DNA of 64,000 nucleotides from NCBI GenBank assembly GCA_002749535.1, contig MZZL01000390.1, positions 255,518-319,517 on the forward strand. The letters are read 5' to 3'. Both the position numbers and the translations under genes were made by a program. Source of the stretch: Apophysomyces variabilis (taxonomy: Eukaryota > Mucoromycota > Mucoromycetes > Mucorales > Mucoraceae). The notes beneath the pieces were generated by a model, which saw only the letters and a program-made list of their open reading frames with translations, made no database searches and had not been told where the DNA came from. Of this stretch, positions 1-13,537 are shown in pieces (position 1 is the first letter of the stretch; every line of letters starts with the position of its first letter).

Positions 1-3000
1 AGTAAGCTTTAGACTATCTGCAGCAAAAGCGTGTCTTTTTTTCTTGAACCTCAAGCGCCAAATTTATTTTTCTCTCGGAAGGAAAGTATTTTATAAGTGG
101 CGCAAATTGCATTACATCTTATCTTGTAAGCCTCATGTATCATAACAGTAGTGCTACTCGTAAAAATTGAGTCAAATTATATCCCGTATTAAGCTCTTCG
201 CGTTAAGCTGCTTGAATTTCTAAATCTTATCTACGGCGGAGAAGATCAAAATCGCTGATTACTTTGGCCTTTGATCCATCTACGACTGATTTCTGTCCGT
301 ACCTTAGTTCATACTGTACTGCTAAACGTTCAAAGCATTCTTATGCAGTCACGGAGCTAATCTCATTGATCGGTCCACATTTGTAATCGTTTGTAACTTG
401 TGCAAGTCGAATGTATGCAGAATTGATCGATAAGGTTGTTTACTGTAACAAAACGTTACTTTCTAAACGTCTTCAAAGTTTGAAACACACATATTTCCCG
501 GAAGATTGGAAGATGCAAAACCCCAAAAAGCAACAGGTTATAAAATACTAGTGCAATTCATATAAAAATAAAATTTCTTACTAAAAGAGGAAGAAGTCGG
601 GTACGGGACACACGTGTGATTGCTGATTGCGCAGTATCCATTCCACTTGTCAAGGTAAATTCTACTGTATTTAATGTGCTAGTTTGTTTCCGTTATCTAC
701 GTATGCAAGATCATATATTTGGGAAGTAAAGTTTTTGAAAGCAAAAGTCGAGAACTTAAATTGCTTGGATAGAGTTAAACCTTAATAAGATAGGAAAGGG
801 TCGTCAATAAAGGTACGTTCACGGAGATCGCGATGAGCGCGCATATAGCTTGTACAGCTACATCCTGTTTTATAATACTAAAAGTCTTTTCTTGCGATGA
901 GCGAGTTTGTCCATTGGTGTTGATGAATTATTACTTTATGCTTTATGACGTGTAGTTTTACTCAGCTTCTATTATGTACATTATCAATTTTCCCACTCGA
1001 AAGGGCCATTCAATCTATTAGACAGGCTAGTAACAGGAAATAACCGCTATGACATGTATCATTACCTCAGTGATGTAGAGAAAAGTCCCTGGGGTTCAGG
1101 TTCTGCAGGTTGGAAAGTTATGATATTGTCCGAAATCCATCGCTAGCTTTTCCATTGAGAAACAAATAAAAAAAACATGTTGTCTCCGACAAGTATGGAA
1201 GTCTGCACAGGTAAAACTACCTAGTAACTTCGATTTGTTTGCTCAACTTACATTTTTAAGTTGTATATTTGCGCAACGAGCACAGCCAAACACCGACAAG
1301 CTTATCTTCCAAAGTCGAACGACAAAGTGGCTTCAGTAAAGCGGCGTTCCGGATCCGAGGCAATAGTTAGTACAGCGTTTATCGTCCTCACGGGTATTCC
1401 GACCAAACATTTCGTCCATTCCGTTTAAAACCGCAAGAAGTTTGTCATTGTTGTTGTAAGAAGCTCTAGGCTTTGAAATAAGATAAGTTTGAATCTTATT
1501 CAAGAGTTTCCAATAGTTTGTTATGTTTTGTGTACTGATTGGAAGTTAATTGATCGAGTGCAATGAAATAAATCGTTTTGATTAAGCTTCCGAGAATGTT
1601 TATACTTAATTGTTTACTCATTTATGATGGCTTATATAGCGATTAAACGTCGAAACATGTTTCGGATTGCTTAATGTTACACGGCATGTCATCTGCCAAC
1701 TTACCATGTAGTAATGCGCAGTCCGTAAGTTTGTTTTTCTTCCACTACCATTTTGGATGATGACGGAACACAATAATTGACAGGACCTCGGGCGCTAAGT
1801 CTGCTAAACAACAGCCGTGTCACTGATTGCAGACCGGAGTGATGATCTCAGATTACCCATCTGTATGCTCATGGTGCTCATTGCAATTCAAGCAAAGTAT
1901 GCAAAAACCTTGGGTGGTTCTCTCTCAGCAGAAAGACTGGGTTCACATGTTTTTTCTTCTTTTTGACAGTTTATTACCATGTGAGTCATCAAAACGGAGA
2001 GAGAACGGCCCGGAAAGTGTTACAAAATTGAGAGCGGTAACAGAGTCCCGGATGCAGGATTTGGTCTCAAGTGTAATCAAATATGCTTGTCAGTAAGGTG
2101 TAACAATGACATGGAAGCTTCGAAGAACTATACATAGATAAAACATTACAAGGATCCAGAACAAAGGGAGAAGGGAACGGTTAACGTATGTTCGTTTTTA
2201 GAGCAACCAAACTAGAGAACCAAAACGTTGTCACTTGCCTCTGGCGGTGGCCTACATGATTAGTGGTGACAAACGGTGAGGCTCATGAAAGGATGGTTTA
2301 GGACTGCGTTGAATTGTGGCTGACATAGTTTGTATATCTTTCTTGTGTTCTTTTTATGATGATGTTGAACCCCTGAGATGTGCTCTATCAATGAGCCACA
2401 TTAGATAGGACAACAGTTGGGAAAGCAACAATTATTGATGTGGCGCATACTGTCTTTCTTAAGTATCTTAGTTTAGGTAGAATCGATGATCTCCGAAAGA
2501 AGTGAATATTAACCCCAGAAACCGAGGAATAGGAGTGTGGGAAGAAGTAAACCCAAGCTAGGAGATTCAGGGACGGATAAAAAAAAGGAAAAAAAAAGAG
2601 AGAGAATGGGGAAAAGGCGATCGACTAGGAACAGTGTGGGGGTTTGGAAAAATGCCAGAAAAGAATTTCAAGGTAGGTTCGAGACTAGAATCAAAGTTGG
2701 ATTTCTATTCACTACAGGGAGCTATTACGGAAAGCAACAAAAAAAGGTTTCAATCTTGGCATCCCTGTTCAATGGGAAATAGATATTGACTAAGCTTTTG
2801 TTATTGTTTCTGCTGTCAAATGGGTAATGACCTTCCCTGGGGCGAAGGATGTTTTTTTTTTTAATTCAGGCATTACTTTCGATGTGGGATAAGTCTTCTT
2901 CTCACATTTTGGGGCTGTTATTTCAGGAGGTTGTATCGCAAGTATGAAGATCTGCACAAGGCTATCATGCGTGTGATTGAACGAACCAATGATCGAGTAT

Positions 3001-3978
3001 ATCTGTGTGCACATATATATATGTAAATACATATGTATATGTGAACATTGTGGATAAGAAAAGTTAAGTGACCTATTTCTCTTGTTTAGATTGTAAACAA
3101 CTATGATCGACGTATCCATGCCGAGGTTGTCTGTATGCATTAGTAGAGTTTTAGGATCGGAATGAAGAAGATGAAAAAGGAACGGTAAGATTTACTCTAT
3201 CTCTTTCTTTTTTCTCTTTGCTTGATCTGGAATAACGAGATCGAAATCAAATAAGGAATGAAACAGGATAAAGTAGAATCTGTGTCTGATTTATACCACC
3301 CTTTTTTTTCGAATCCGACCCAAAAAAAGGCGTGACAGATTTCCATGAGATTGGAGTGAAATGAAGAAGCAGCCGAGTAATGTATATCTTTAGCTGCAAG
3401 TTTCTTTAACTTAATTGCTTTTACTGTAAGCAATCAATTAGCTTATGGTCAAATGCAAATAAGAATTGATCTACGGGTGTAACCCCATTTAATAGCCGAA
3501 ATATAATAGTAAAGAAAAAGAGAATAGTTAAAAAAGTGTTTTTTAGGTTCGCCGTTTGAGTTTTTGCTCCTTTTTTTTTTAACCCAATTTTGCACGTTCT
3601 TTGTTGGTTATTTATGATTCCCATTTTTTTTTTGCGTTGGATGCTTTATAAGCAATACGCCCATTGAGATAGAATTTGTTCTTTCTTTCCTTTCACTCTT
3701 TTTCTCTCGCTTTCATTCCTCGATACTCCTTCGTTCCCCTTTCCGTTCCTTTTCTCTCTCTTTTGTCCAACACTTTTCCCCCTTTCTCTCTCGCTTTCTC
3801 TCTCTCTTACTCTTGCATACCATATTCAAAAGAGTTCTGGCTCGAGCCACCCTTCGCAAAAATCCCTTTTTTTTTTCTTTGGAACCCTGTTATAAATTAT
3901 CCTCTCGGTAGATTTGGTCGATACGAAACGTAGAATCGAACGTCTCGACTGTTGTAAAATTCAATTAAAAATTATAAG
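1..3978. other. Intergenic region with no recognisable gene
   Basis: About 4 kb upstream of the IQ-motif gene. Open frames here are short, use non-ATG starts or sit in A/T-rich low-complexity sequence, and none reads as a known family. The right end (from about 3670) becomes strongly CT-rich and is listed separately as promoter. I see no tRNA, rRNA or mobile-element ends. Confidence 0.6.
3676..3815 (+). promoter_or_regulatory. CT-rich promoter tract of the IQ-motif gene
   Basis: A stretch dominated by CTTT and CTCT blocks on the plus strand ends about 160 nt before the ATG at 3979. Pyrimidine-rich tracts just upstream of the transcription start are common in fungal promoters. The role is inferred from position and composition only. 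Confidence 0.4.
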
Positions 3979-6579
3979 ATGACAGACAGTGATGATCGTT
4001 TTAATTCCGCTCCTATCATGCTCCGCCCTCCCTCGTCGCTGGTCGCCGATGGTATGTTGGTCTATTCATACGATGAGGTAAAGAAATAACGAAAAACAAA
4101 CATAAAAAAAAACAAATATACAAATCACATACTATTGAATAGAAAGTACTAACCAACTTTCCCTTTTTTTCTTTTTCTTTATTTATCCATTCGATTAATA
4201 CCTACTCGATTATATATTTGGTTATGCGTGCGTGTCCTGACATACATATCACATATGCATACATATAAAAAAACCTTGGCGGGCAAACCTTGAATTCTGA
4301 ATGGACTTTTTTTTTGACATTTTGCATATTTTTCCTGTTATGTCTTCCAATGTATTTTTTTGATCACTGCCTTATATTACACCATACGCTTCTTTATTTA
4401 CAATGCATCTTCTTTCTCCTTTTTTCTTTCCTTTTCACCATTCGTACTTTACGTCCAACACCACCTTTCCCTTTTACTTACAGGCTCAACCGCAGTACGA
4501 TAGCGACGACGAGAACGAGCCAATGATTGTTATCCCTCAAAACCTCGCACCCGAACAGTACAACTACGAATTCCCGCCGAAATCCCTCCTGAAGGAATTG
4601 GAGTACCTCGACCACGACGAACGAGTAAACTCCTTTTTCGACGAGTCTTCTTTCACCACCACCTCCACATCAACTGCAGCTTGTCTTTCGGTTTTCCCCA
4701 CCACAGATTCATCCCTATCATCCATGAGTCAACTTGCTTATCACACGGACGATGATCATTTGCATAATTCCGTTGATTCGATCGACTATACCCAATCCAG
4801 TCACATGGCGGAACGTACCCCTTGGAGTCAGCAGACCTACAGGACGGAAGAAGACTTGCGTATTGAATACGAGGACGGTCTGCATCTGGTCGACGATACT
4901 CAGCTATCGCCACTGCAACTTCCTGCGCAATCAGAAAATCACCATCCTCTTCACCCCCAGTATCGCCTCCGACCTCACTCAAGTAATGGTCTTTCTCCTG
5001 CTTGCAGTGATGAAAGACGCTTACGCGAACTTTCTTGTGATTCCATCACCACAGTGACTCAACGCCATTCCCCACGCCATTCTCCTCAACCTGTAGCACC
5101 CTCTTCCTTCCTGTCTGTACATAGACGGTCCCTACTGGGTAACCTGTCCTGTGTTGATGAAGAAGAAAAGTCTATTTGGGAAGAGGCATCCTTTGGGTCG
5201 CACAGTCGGGTTACGCAAAATATTACCGAATCTTACTGGCATGCCAAAGGTAATATATATTAGTGCCGCAACCAAAAAAAGGTATTAACCGAAATTTCTC
5301 ATCCATCATTTTTTTTATAGTTTCGCCTTACAATGGCGCCCATTCCCCTTGCCAAACATTGTCACGAAGGGATTCTGAAGACGACGACGATTTCGAATTA
5401 CCCGTTATCATCCGTGAATCTGAGTTGATCATGGATTACGACAGTGACAATGAAAGCGATCTTGGCTGTGATGACAAAGTTTTTATTAAACTGAACAGAA
5501 GCCTGCTCTCCGGCACGTCCATCCAACTTTTCCCCGCAAACCAATCCAGCTTTGGTACAGATGAGGGTTATGAAGATGAAGAAGCCGAATGCGAGGCCGA
5601 CAGTGAAGCCGAGAGTGAAGAACCGATTGAATCCACCTCGGTCTTCTTACCTTTGGAAACGGAAAAGCAATTAAACGATCGAGACCTGGAACGCGAGACT
5701 GCCGCCACCAAGATTCAGGCAGTCTGGAGAGGCTACCAATCTCGAAAGCAAAATGTAGCCAAACATATGAAACCAACTCACTTTGTCGCATTCAACTTGA
5801 TCCGCGTTTGCGACAGTATCCATCGACGTCAGATGGCACGCATGGAGGAACGTATGTACGCCTTCGAAAAGCGCCTTCAACAAGAAAGAGAGATGCGCAT
5901 GGCATTTGAACAAGCGATGGAGGAAATGACGAGTATGATCGACAGACAGCAAGAGATTCTGGATCAACGAGTGGAGCAGGAAGTGCAGATGCGACAGGCT
6001 TATGAACGAAAGATGCAAACTGCACTAGCTCAAATGCAACCACTCGAGGAAAGCTTGCTTGAAGAAGTTCAGGCAAGAAAGGATCTGGAAAACAAGATGG
6101 CCAATGTGTTGAGCAAAGTCGAAGAAATGACCCTATCACAACAACGACGAGCCCAAGAAGACGCAGAAGCCAAACAAATGCTGCAGCAGCGACTTGATGA
6201 AGCTCTTAAAGAGATCGAAGCTCTCAAAGAAAACCAACAACAACAGAAGCAGCAGCAAGAACAGCGACCAAAACCATCGTCTGTAGCGCAACCTCCACTT
6301 CCACCATCCCAACCCCAACAGCAATCAAAACCGCAGCCACGTTCATCCAACACTCCGAGCATCCGAGCCAAACCTGCAAGACCGGCATCAAGAGCAACCA
6401 AAGTTCCCGCACGAGTTGCACAACAGGCATCGGCAGCGCAGACAACGGCCAAGTCTACTACTCGGCCTACGATCGTTCCTTCGCCGCAATCAAGGGTTAG
6501 TAATCGATCCGAGACAAAACGCCCAACCACAGTCCCTGGTCAAACATCCACCAAGAAAACGGCAAACCGTCGACTGTAA
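3979..6579 (+). CDS. IQ-motif coiled-coil protein
   Basis: Three exons, 3979-4077, 4484-5249 and 5321-6579, give about 707 residues with GT-AG junctions in phase; the first intron (406 nt) is long for this locus. The N-terminal half is acidic and serine-rich, apparently disordered. An IQ calmodulin-binding motif (ATKIQAVWRGYQSRK) lies near residue 420 and is followed by about 150 residues of charged heptad coiled coil (EERMYAFEKRLQQ onward). The tail is rich in Q, P, S and basic residues and should be disordered. The layout suggests a calmodulin or myosin-light-chain binding scaffold of the cytoskeleton or cell cortex, but that is inference; no catalytic domain is visible. The ATG was chosen because exon 1 joins the acidic exon 2 in phase 0 with a consensus donor. 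Its exact orthologue is not known to me. Confidence 0.85.
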
Positions 6580-8765
6580 AAAAAATAAACAACCCATCAT
6601 CAACAAACAAGTGCTCTGACAGCGTTTACATTTTGTAAAACAACTCAAGGTTACCTTATGCATTTTTCTCAACTCGTTTACTTTTGTTTTCTTTCCATTT
6701 TTTTTTTCATCATCATCATCATCATCCAGCATCATTTTTTTAGCATTCATGTTTTCTCCTTTTTTTTTTTTTTCAATCCCCTTCAAAAGTGCTTATTACC
6801 TTATGTTGCGTTAATATTTTTCCTTCTTGTTATGGAGATACTCCTTTTTTTTTTATTCTTTCAATCCATAACACTACTCCCATTCGGTCATCCATCTCAA
6901 ATAAATCAATTTTCAGTCATTCATACAAATACTGCATAAAAGTTCTGCAAGGGACTAATACGACAATGTTTCGTTCATCTTATTGATGTGCAAATGATCG
7001 ATAACTTAGGGGTATTTACAGTTTACTAAATCCATCCAGCTGCAGAAGGAGTGGAATATCCATGGAAACCTTTTTCTTTTCCATGGTTATACTTAAACGG
7101 GTCGAAGATACGAATAAGTCTGGTTACAGCACAACAATAAACTATGTGCGCATGCAGTTCATTTCGATCACAGCAGCAAAAGATGGATAGCAGAAAAGGG
7201 GATTTATCTCGTAGGTATGTTGTTCGCTTTGTTATCACCATTCATCCGGTTGACTGTCATGCATGATGAGAGTATATTTCATAAATCGGGTGGACAATAA
7301 ACAAAACGAAAAAGCCAACTTTATATCTTCTTTTGCCATCGCTATGAAACATGTTTATCTGGATGACCAGTCAACCCAAGTCCGAATTGGACATAAACGG
7401 AAGAGCAAAGAAAAGCTCAACCAGCAGTTTTGGCGTAAGGTTAGTAAGCAGTAGTGGAAGAAAAAAAAATAGCTTTCCCGCCTATTCTATAGAAATATCA
7501 GTATTTTTTTTTTGCCTATCAGGTCGATATAGGTACGCGCAACTCACGCGCGCCCACCCACATACACGCACGCGCTGGTGTACTCCTCAATCATGTATAT
7601 ATATATATGTCTATTTGTGTGGATTGTGTGTCTGGGTTGTATGCATCCAAAAAGATATTTCCCTGACGGCCCGCGCAAAACGTTGGACAATCGTTCGTTT
7701 TGAAATCCAACTGGGCCCTCATCAATGAACCAATCGAACAACGAATTTTTTAGTCTTGCTGCTCCCCGAGATCCTGCTCCTAGGTCAGGTGTAGCGTCCC
7801 TGACATTCAGGACTGATCGAATGAACCCCTTCTTTTCCCGGAAGTCTATCTGTCGATTTCCCTTGCTTCACTCATAAGCTTTTTTATCTTTCATACGTTA
7901 TTGGTTAATCAATTCATAAAGAGTTACTTCCAATCGCATATTAAACAGGAGAACATCCCTTGCCATCCATACAGATGGTAACCATAGACTAATCGTCTGT
8001 CTGTATTTTCTTTCTTGTGTCTCTCTTTCTCCTCTCTCTACGATCGCTAGACAAAAAACAAGGGTTTATGTCTGCAGGAAATAAAAAGAGAAAAGGGTCC
8101 CTGCTTTCTTTGCTATTAACTTTCCCACGTCCTATTATGACGTATCTATGGTATAGAGTCATCGCGCTTATCTCTGTGTTCAATTATGTCAATTGCTAGC
8201 TTTAGTGTTAGCTTTGATTATCTTTCTCCCTTTGATACGTAGCCTAATGCATACAATGAAATAACTTTGCCCAGAATGCTATCTCATAGCGATGTAGGCT
8301 ATAAAAGGCGTGTTATCAAGAGTCGCAAGCTTATCAGTCTTATGCATATCCTGCTTTTCACCTTGCTTTGAGCAGTCTGCCGAATAGAAACCAAACAGAA
8401 AAAAAAAAGAAAAGAGCTTCTGTACTCTCATCTTCCGTCACCAGGGAGCCTCTGTGAGCCGTTTTCAAGGGCGACACCTATTGATTGATCCCATTATTAG
8501 CATTTTAGAAAAAGAATGAATATTTACGTTCATTCTCTGAGTGCAAGCGTTTTTGTTCTTGATGGTGATAATGTATGTTGCCGTTCAAACGCCGGTCCCA
8601 TGGGCGTATGCAAGATATTTCAAACTCTTCCGCTCTGTTTTTACAGAGAACTGCTTGTCCGTTTTTTTTTTGGCTTTTATCTCTTCTTATTACCTTTTTC
8701 TTTCTCTCTCTCTCTTTTTTTCTATTGGCCGTTCTTCTGAGGGGCGCATTCTCGGGATCGGCGAT
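6580..8765. other. Intergenic region
   Basis: 2.2 kb between two plus-strand genes. It begins with T-rich 3' flanking sequence holding a short (CAT)n run at 6708-6726 and ends with a CT-rich tract at about 8640-8730 just before the transporter ATG, which is probably promoter. Small open frames have low-complexity translations. No RNA gene recognised. Confidence 0.5.
6708..6726 (+). repeat. (CAT)n microsatellite
   Basis: About six tandem CAT units in the 3' flank of the IQ-motif gene, embedded in poly-T. It is probably in the 3' UTR and likely length-variable between strains. Confidence 0.7.
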
Positions 8766-10596
8766 ATGAAATTGAACACAAGTGTCGACAGTGACAACAC
8801 AGGCCGTATGCCTCTTTCACGAGAGGTTGAGGATAAGACAAGTTGGGTAGCATGGGTGCAAGTCCTCTGTGCGGCTTTGATCAATGCCGCTTGTGCCTTC
8901 ATGTGGCAAAGTGCCTCTGGTGCACCAGAAACATCCGCAGCATGGATGGAAGTGTCTCTGACTCAGGTCAATTGGCTATCCAATATAAGCAGCATCTCCA
9001 GTTGTATCTTTTCTTTACTAACTGGCTGGGTGTATGAGCGGTTCGGTGTCAAATATTCGGTAAGAGTGATAAAGTTTTCTAGTCTGAACCGGGACGAGTC
9101 GTTTTAAAGGCTACCAGTAGATGATATTTGCAGGCACTGTTAATATGATCGGTACATGGGTCCGATGCATCGCCATCCTTATGCCGGTTAAACAACGGTA
9201 TGCTTTTGTCGCTCTCGGTCAGGCCATTGGTAGTGTTGGAGGACCTTTTATATTTTGGTAAGATCAAACAAAGGAAGCGCCAATGTTTTTTTTTCTTATT
9301 GATGGCATTGATCATGGAACGCTTGTTGTTTTTACAGCATTGCAACAAAAGTATGACGAGATAAGCTAGAAAACCTAATAAATCTGGTCGCTAACAGAAA
9401 GACTGTACCGTAGCTGACATCCGTCTGGTGTGCTCCCCGGCATAGAGCGATAGCCAATAATTTTACGTGTATGTATCGCAGTTGATGTGTAATTTTGTGC
9501 AGTCTAATTAAGCAAAGTAATGTAACAGCATTGTCGCTCGGTATGGCTGTAGGCCCTATGTTGATGCCTGTGCTTGCAAATACCGTCAATAACACGGCAA
9601 GGATGGTATGTTCGGGTGTAGTTCATTGTTCTCACAGGAAGTCCCCCTAAGCACAGATCAAGTTTCTTGCTGTAGCCTTGTTCTCCACCGTTGTAGCAAT
9701 TCCTCCATTTTTGATGCCTGCAAAGCCAAAAATCGCGCCTTCTGTTAGTGCTACGGAGACACGTATGCCTTTGCGACAGGCCTGCCGTGCTTTGATGAAA
9801 AACGCTCCCTTTTGGTGGCTTGTCATACCAGCTAGTGTTAATATGGGGATGGTCTATGCGATGTCTGTGCTTATTATTGAGGTGATGGTCCCATACGGAT
9901 ACACCGAATTCGAAGCGGGGTGCTGTGCTGGACTCATTGTTATTAGCGGCGGTTTTGGTGGAGGTTGATCATCCACACGAATTACAGGACGTTGAACTAA
10001 AACTACATTTTGTTAGCCTTGACAAGCTATTGGGCAGGAAGAACAAAACAATATTTTATGCTTGTCAAGATATTTATACCTCTCATGGTTTTTAGCTACG
10101 TTTTTTTCTTATTTGCCAGTATGTTATTGTGTGGAGAAAGAAAGAAACAAGGAAAGATTGACCTAACACTTCCCTCTAGTTCTGCCCAACGCTTACGAAG
10201 TCATGGTACTCACTGCTCTGATGAATGGATTTTTCGCCTATGGCCTGTTCCCCATCACCCTGGAACTTTCCTGTGAACGTATGTTGCGCTATACAGTTAT
10301 ATTTTCCATCTACTGATTAGATTGTATTGGAGACTTTTACAGTAGCCTATCCGGTACCAGAGGCCGTTGCTTCCGCGATCATATGGTCAATTGGATCCCT
10401 CACCATGCTCATTTTCGCTATTGTGATCGATGCTCTAAGGGCTGGACCCGACGCGACACCTCCAAATAACATGAGAAACTCGATGATTTTTGTAGCTGTA
10501 ACTGTTTTTATTGGATCGTTGCCATGCATTTGGATGGACGGTAAATTGAAACGTCAAGAGGTAGACTGCCAGGAACTACAGATTAGTGAAGCTTAA
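8766..10596 (+). CDS. Major facilitator transporter, SLC49/FLVCR-like
   Basis: Nine exons (8766-9059, 9121-9257, 9338-9350, 9414-9468, 9529-9605, 9657-9963, 10017-10118, 10180-10278, 10343-10596) give about 445 residues with about 12 hydrophobic segments. Exon 3 is only 13 nt. The spliced product shows MFS landmarks: a short hydrophilic N terminus, WVAWVQVLCAALINAAC as TM1, a loop-2 signature around WVYERFGVKYS, LTSVWCAPRHRAIANN after TM4, and a late YPVPEA motif. The TK-LTSVW/AIANN pattern is typical of the SLC49 (FLVCR/DIRC2) group, whose animal members move heme, choline or related cations across membranes; the substrate here is unknown. The ATG at 8766 is preferred because upstream sequence in frame is a low-complexity CT tract. 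Exons 3 to 5 are the least certain part of the model. Confidence 0.78.
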
Positions 10597-11349
10597 CCAG
10601 GCTACATATTCAATGTGTCTTTGTTTGCTTCCTATATTCTTCTTTATCCAAGCGAACATGTTTACGTATATATTTTTATGCGGAAAATGATTGCCTTCTG
10701 TCTGTAAGGATATCGTTCTGTCTCCCCTGTTGCTTGCTACCCCTAATAATATTGGACGATCGGAGCACGTGGAATTCGGAATATCAAACAGCTGTTAAAC
10801 GTCAAACAAGTTATGCTCCAGGGGAACTAAACGTGATCAGCATAAGACCATGTTTTCTTAAGAAAGGATTATTGTGGAGTGCAGCAAATCGTGTGGACCA
10901 GTCCTTTTGCTGCCTTTCATTGGTTCCACCGCTTGCGACTCCTGGAAAAGTCCTAATTTATCTGCGAAAACGAAAAAAAGCTTTGTTGTCAGCCCTGATC
11001 GAACAAAACAGCGTTGTGAGTTTATTCCCGTTTTCGTCCTCGTAAGAGGAGCGAAGAGGAGGGCGAGGGGAAGATAGCCATGTTACTTCACAATCAACAC
11101 GCTTTTTCTTTTCTGAAAGCGACCACTTGCATAAAGCCTATTTTAAGTGCTACAGTTTATCAACCAAACCTATTATAACCTGTGGGAGCATTGATCGTTT
11201 ACATATTGGAAAGAGGGTGTGTTGGTGGTTCAAAACCGTTCCAAATTCGTTACTGCATCCGCAAGCCTAGTGAACTGTGCCAGACTAGACGGTTTGCGAG
11301 GGGCAGGTCCTATCAACAAAATGCATGAGTTAGATCGTGACAAAAGTAG
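10597..11349. other. Convergent intergenic region
   Basis: 753 bp between the 3' ends of the transporter (plus) and CSN8 (minus). Only short unconvincing open frames are present. It probably holds both 3' UTRs and terminators. Confidence 0.5.
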
Positions 11350-12109
11350 TTAATGTTGTAGTGTCATATCCCAACCTTGCTTTGGCGGGGTGATCAATCT
11401 GGACGCTTGGTCCCATTGCCATCCTCTGGATGTCAGCGCTGGAGCATGAAAAAGGAATTAAGCAGGCGCCTTAACAATCGGTCTTTCTCATAAATACCAG
11501 ATATCAAATCGCCCTCTTCCATCCCAAAATATGCGAGTGCGTCATTAACATCAATGCATGTGTAGGCTTTTGCAATTAAGTTCAGTATTCGCTCTCTGAC
11601 CGTATCTGTCAGGCTTGTTATGAAACTTATCCATCGCAAGTGCTATGTGGGTAATCACCTTGGATAGCGGCTGCCAAAGGTTGCATAAGAGGTGACCAAT
11701 CCTTTTTAAGAGCAATATGGACATCTGCGTACCGATGCTCCCAAAGGGCCACGCAGACAGCCCATATGGCGTCTACTTCTGCACCAGGAGGACCGAGGCT
11801 AAGGATACGCTTCCGAAGAAAACGTGCGGAATGTCTGATAACAGTTGTTTTTGTTCAGACGAAACGAGCAACCGTATAACCTGGTTTAATCTTACAGATC
11901 GTCGAGTAGAATGTACCCTGCCAGATAAGGCGCGTAAATGTCAGTCATGTCCTTGCTGGACGGAGTTGCCGAATGCTGAATGAAGCGATAAGTGCGAATT
12001 TAGCTTTGGTTGAGTATGGATGTTTTAGAGAAACCTGAAGTTCCAGCTCCTCACATGCTTTTACGAGCTGTGAGTAATTGCCAGAAGCAATATGTTCTTC
12101 CAAAGACAT
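11350..12109 (-). CDS. CSN8: COP9 signalosome subunit 8 (CSN8)
   Basis: Five minus-strand exons (12109-12035, 11975-11896, 11834-11659, 11605-11498, 11438-11350) give about 175 residues, close to the usual CSN8 length. The product follows animal CSN8 along its whole length: helical repeats with WAVCVALWEHRYADVH, then an IQDTVRERILNLIAKAYT segment and YFGMEEGDLIS in the PCI/winged-helix part, and a closing GWQWD. CSN8 belongs to the eight-subunit CSN that removes NEDD8 from cullins and so controls SCF-type ubiquitin ligases. Splice sites were picked where phase and homology agreed. The frame stays open upstream to 12301, so a longer N terminus is possible, but MSLEEHIASGNY fits the family start. 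Baker's yeast lacks a recognisable CSN8. Confidence 0.85.
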
Positions 12110-13537
12110 TGACCAAGGTAGTGTGAGCGGAACTTTGTTCGCTATTTGGAGCGCACAGATATGCCCGATGACATCAGTGATTGGATGAGAGAATTCGCTC
12201 TGGACACTTCCCCCCTCGGCCCAGAAAATGACCTGAAGTTTTTCAGGCTTTACTGACAAGGATACCAAGAAATGTATTCCATCTAGCCCGAAAAAGAGCA
12301 TAATATTGCTACTGATAGCTCCCTGTTCAATTGGAAATGTGAGATTTGGTTATTATGCTCTGAGCAGTTAGCAGACCAACATACTTTGAAACTAGAAGGA
12401 TTGGCCAAGTTGATAAGCTCCTACTGGCATTTTTGCTCCATGTCTGGTCTGCTAAATTCAGCTAGTTTCAAGAAGAAATTTGATTTTCCGCTATTATCGC
12501 CTCACTGAGACCAGCAATTGGTCTGTAATTTTTGATGGGGAACAAAGCGAGATTCCCAGAAGCGGCTGTAATCTGTAAATTTCCTCGAAAATGAAAAAAA
12601 AAATGCAGCAATAACCATCTGTTTCCGATAAGGCACGATTGCTACATAGCTATATGTATATATTCAACAAGGAGAATAAACGCAAAATAGCAACAGCAAC
12701 TATTCATGAGAAATCAACATACAAGTTTGCAAAATAGTGTGTATTTAGAATAGACAGCTTTGACAGGCTTTGAGAGTTATTTACTTGATCAATGCGATCT
12801 CTGTCAGGTGAATCCGCGCCTTTTAGTGTTTCGGTATGGTTGGTTATATTGTAGGCAGAAAACATATCTGCTAGCTGATCTCTGTACAAGCATTATCCAC
12901 CGCAAACTATTTTTGTGGCCGTTTTGCTTGTTTAGTTTTTTACCAATATATCGCTTTCTTGTCGTCAGATTGAAGATATGGCCCAAAGACATACAGTTTA
13001 TTGGATTCTAACTGGATGGTTTTAGACACAGAGCCAAAGAGTGAAAAAGAAGATGTCCATTCGGTTGAACTAGTTCAGATTAGTGAAACTATAAATCATG
13101 ATTTTATAGGAAATAAATGAATGTCTAATCAATGACAAGGCTGGACTAAGAAGACGAGTAAAACTATGGTTTGTATGAATCAAAGAATTACAATAAATTA
13201 GATATACAGAAAAGGTAAAAGACAACATCGCCTCTTCATGTAAATGGATAATGTATGGAAGGAAGACCACACTCTCGAATCAAAGCCAGACAAGACGTCC
13301 TTCAACGCAACACATATTTAAACCAAAACTATAAGTTATCGTCCAATTGACGTGGAATACATATTCAGCAGGCACATGTATTCTATGCATCAATATTATG
13401 AATTAGGCGCAGATAATGTTCAAAATCCTGTGAAAGAGGGACGGATCGATGGGACTGTTTCATCCTCGAGAAAAACCCAATACGTTTTTTTTTATGGACA
13501 GACAGAAGCATTTTTACACACCGCATATCCCCGCGCG
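12110..13537. other. Divergent promoter region between CSN8 and the UBP-like gene
   Basis: 1.4 kb between two outward-reading starts. The first 190 nt next to CSN8 stay open in the CSN8 frame and may be 5' UTR or an extended N terminus. The remainder is AT-rich with no supported gene. Confidence 0.5.

Noticed and set aside
6069..6530. 153-codon minus-strand frame with many Cys and Ser
   Set aside because: It is the complement of the Gln/Arg-rich coding tail of the IQ-motif gene; composition artefact.
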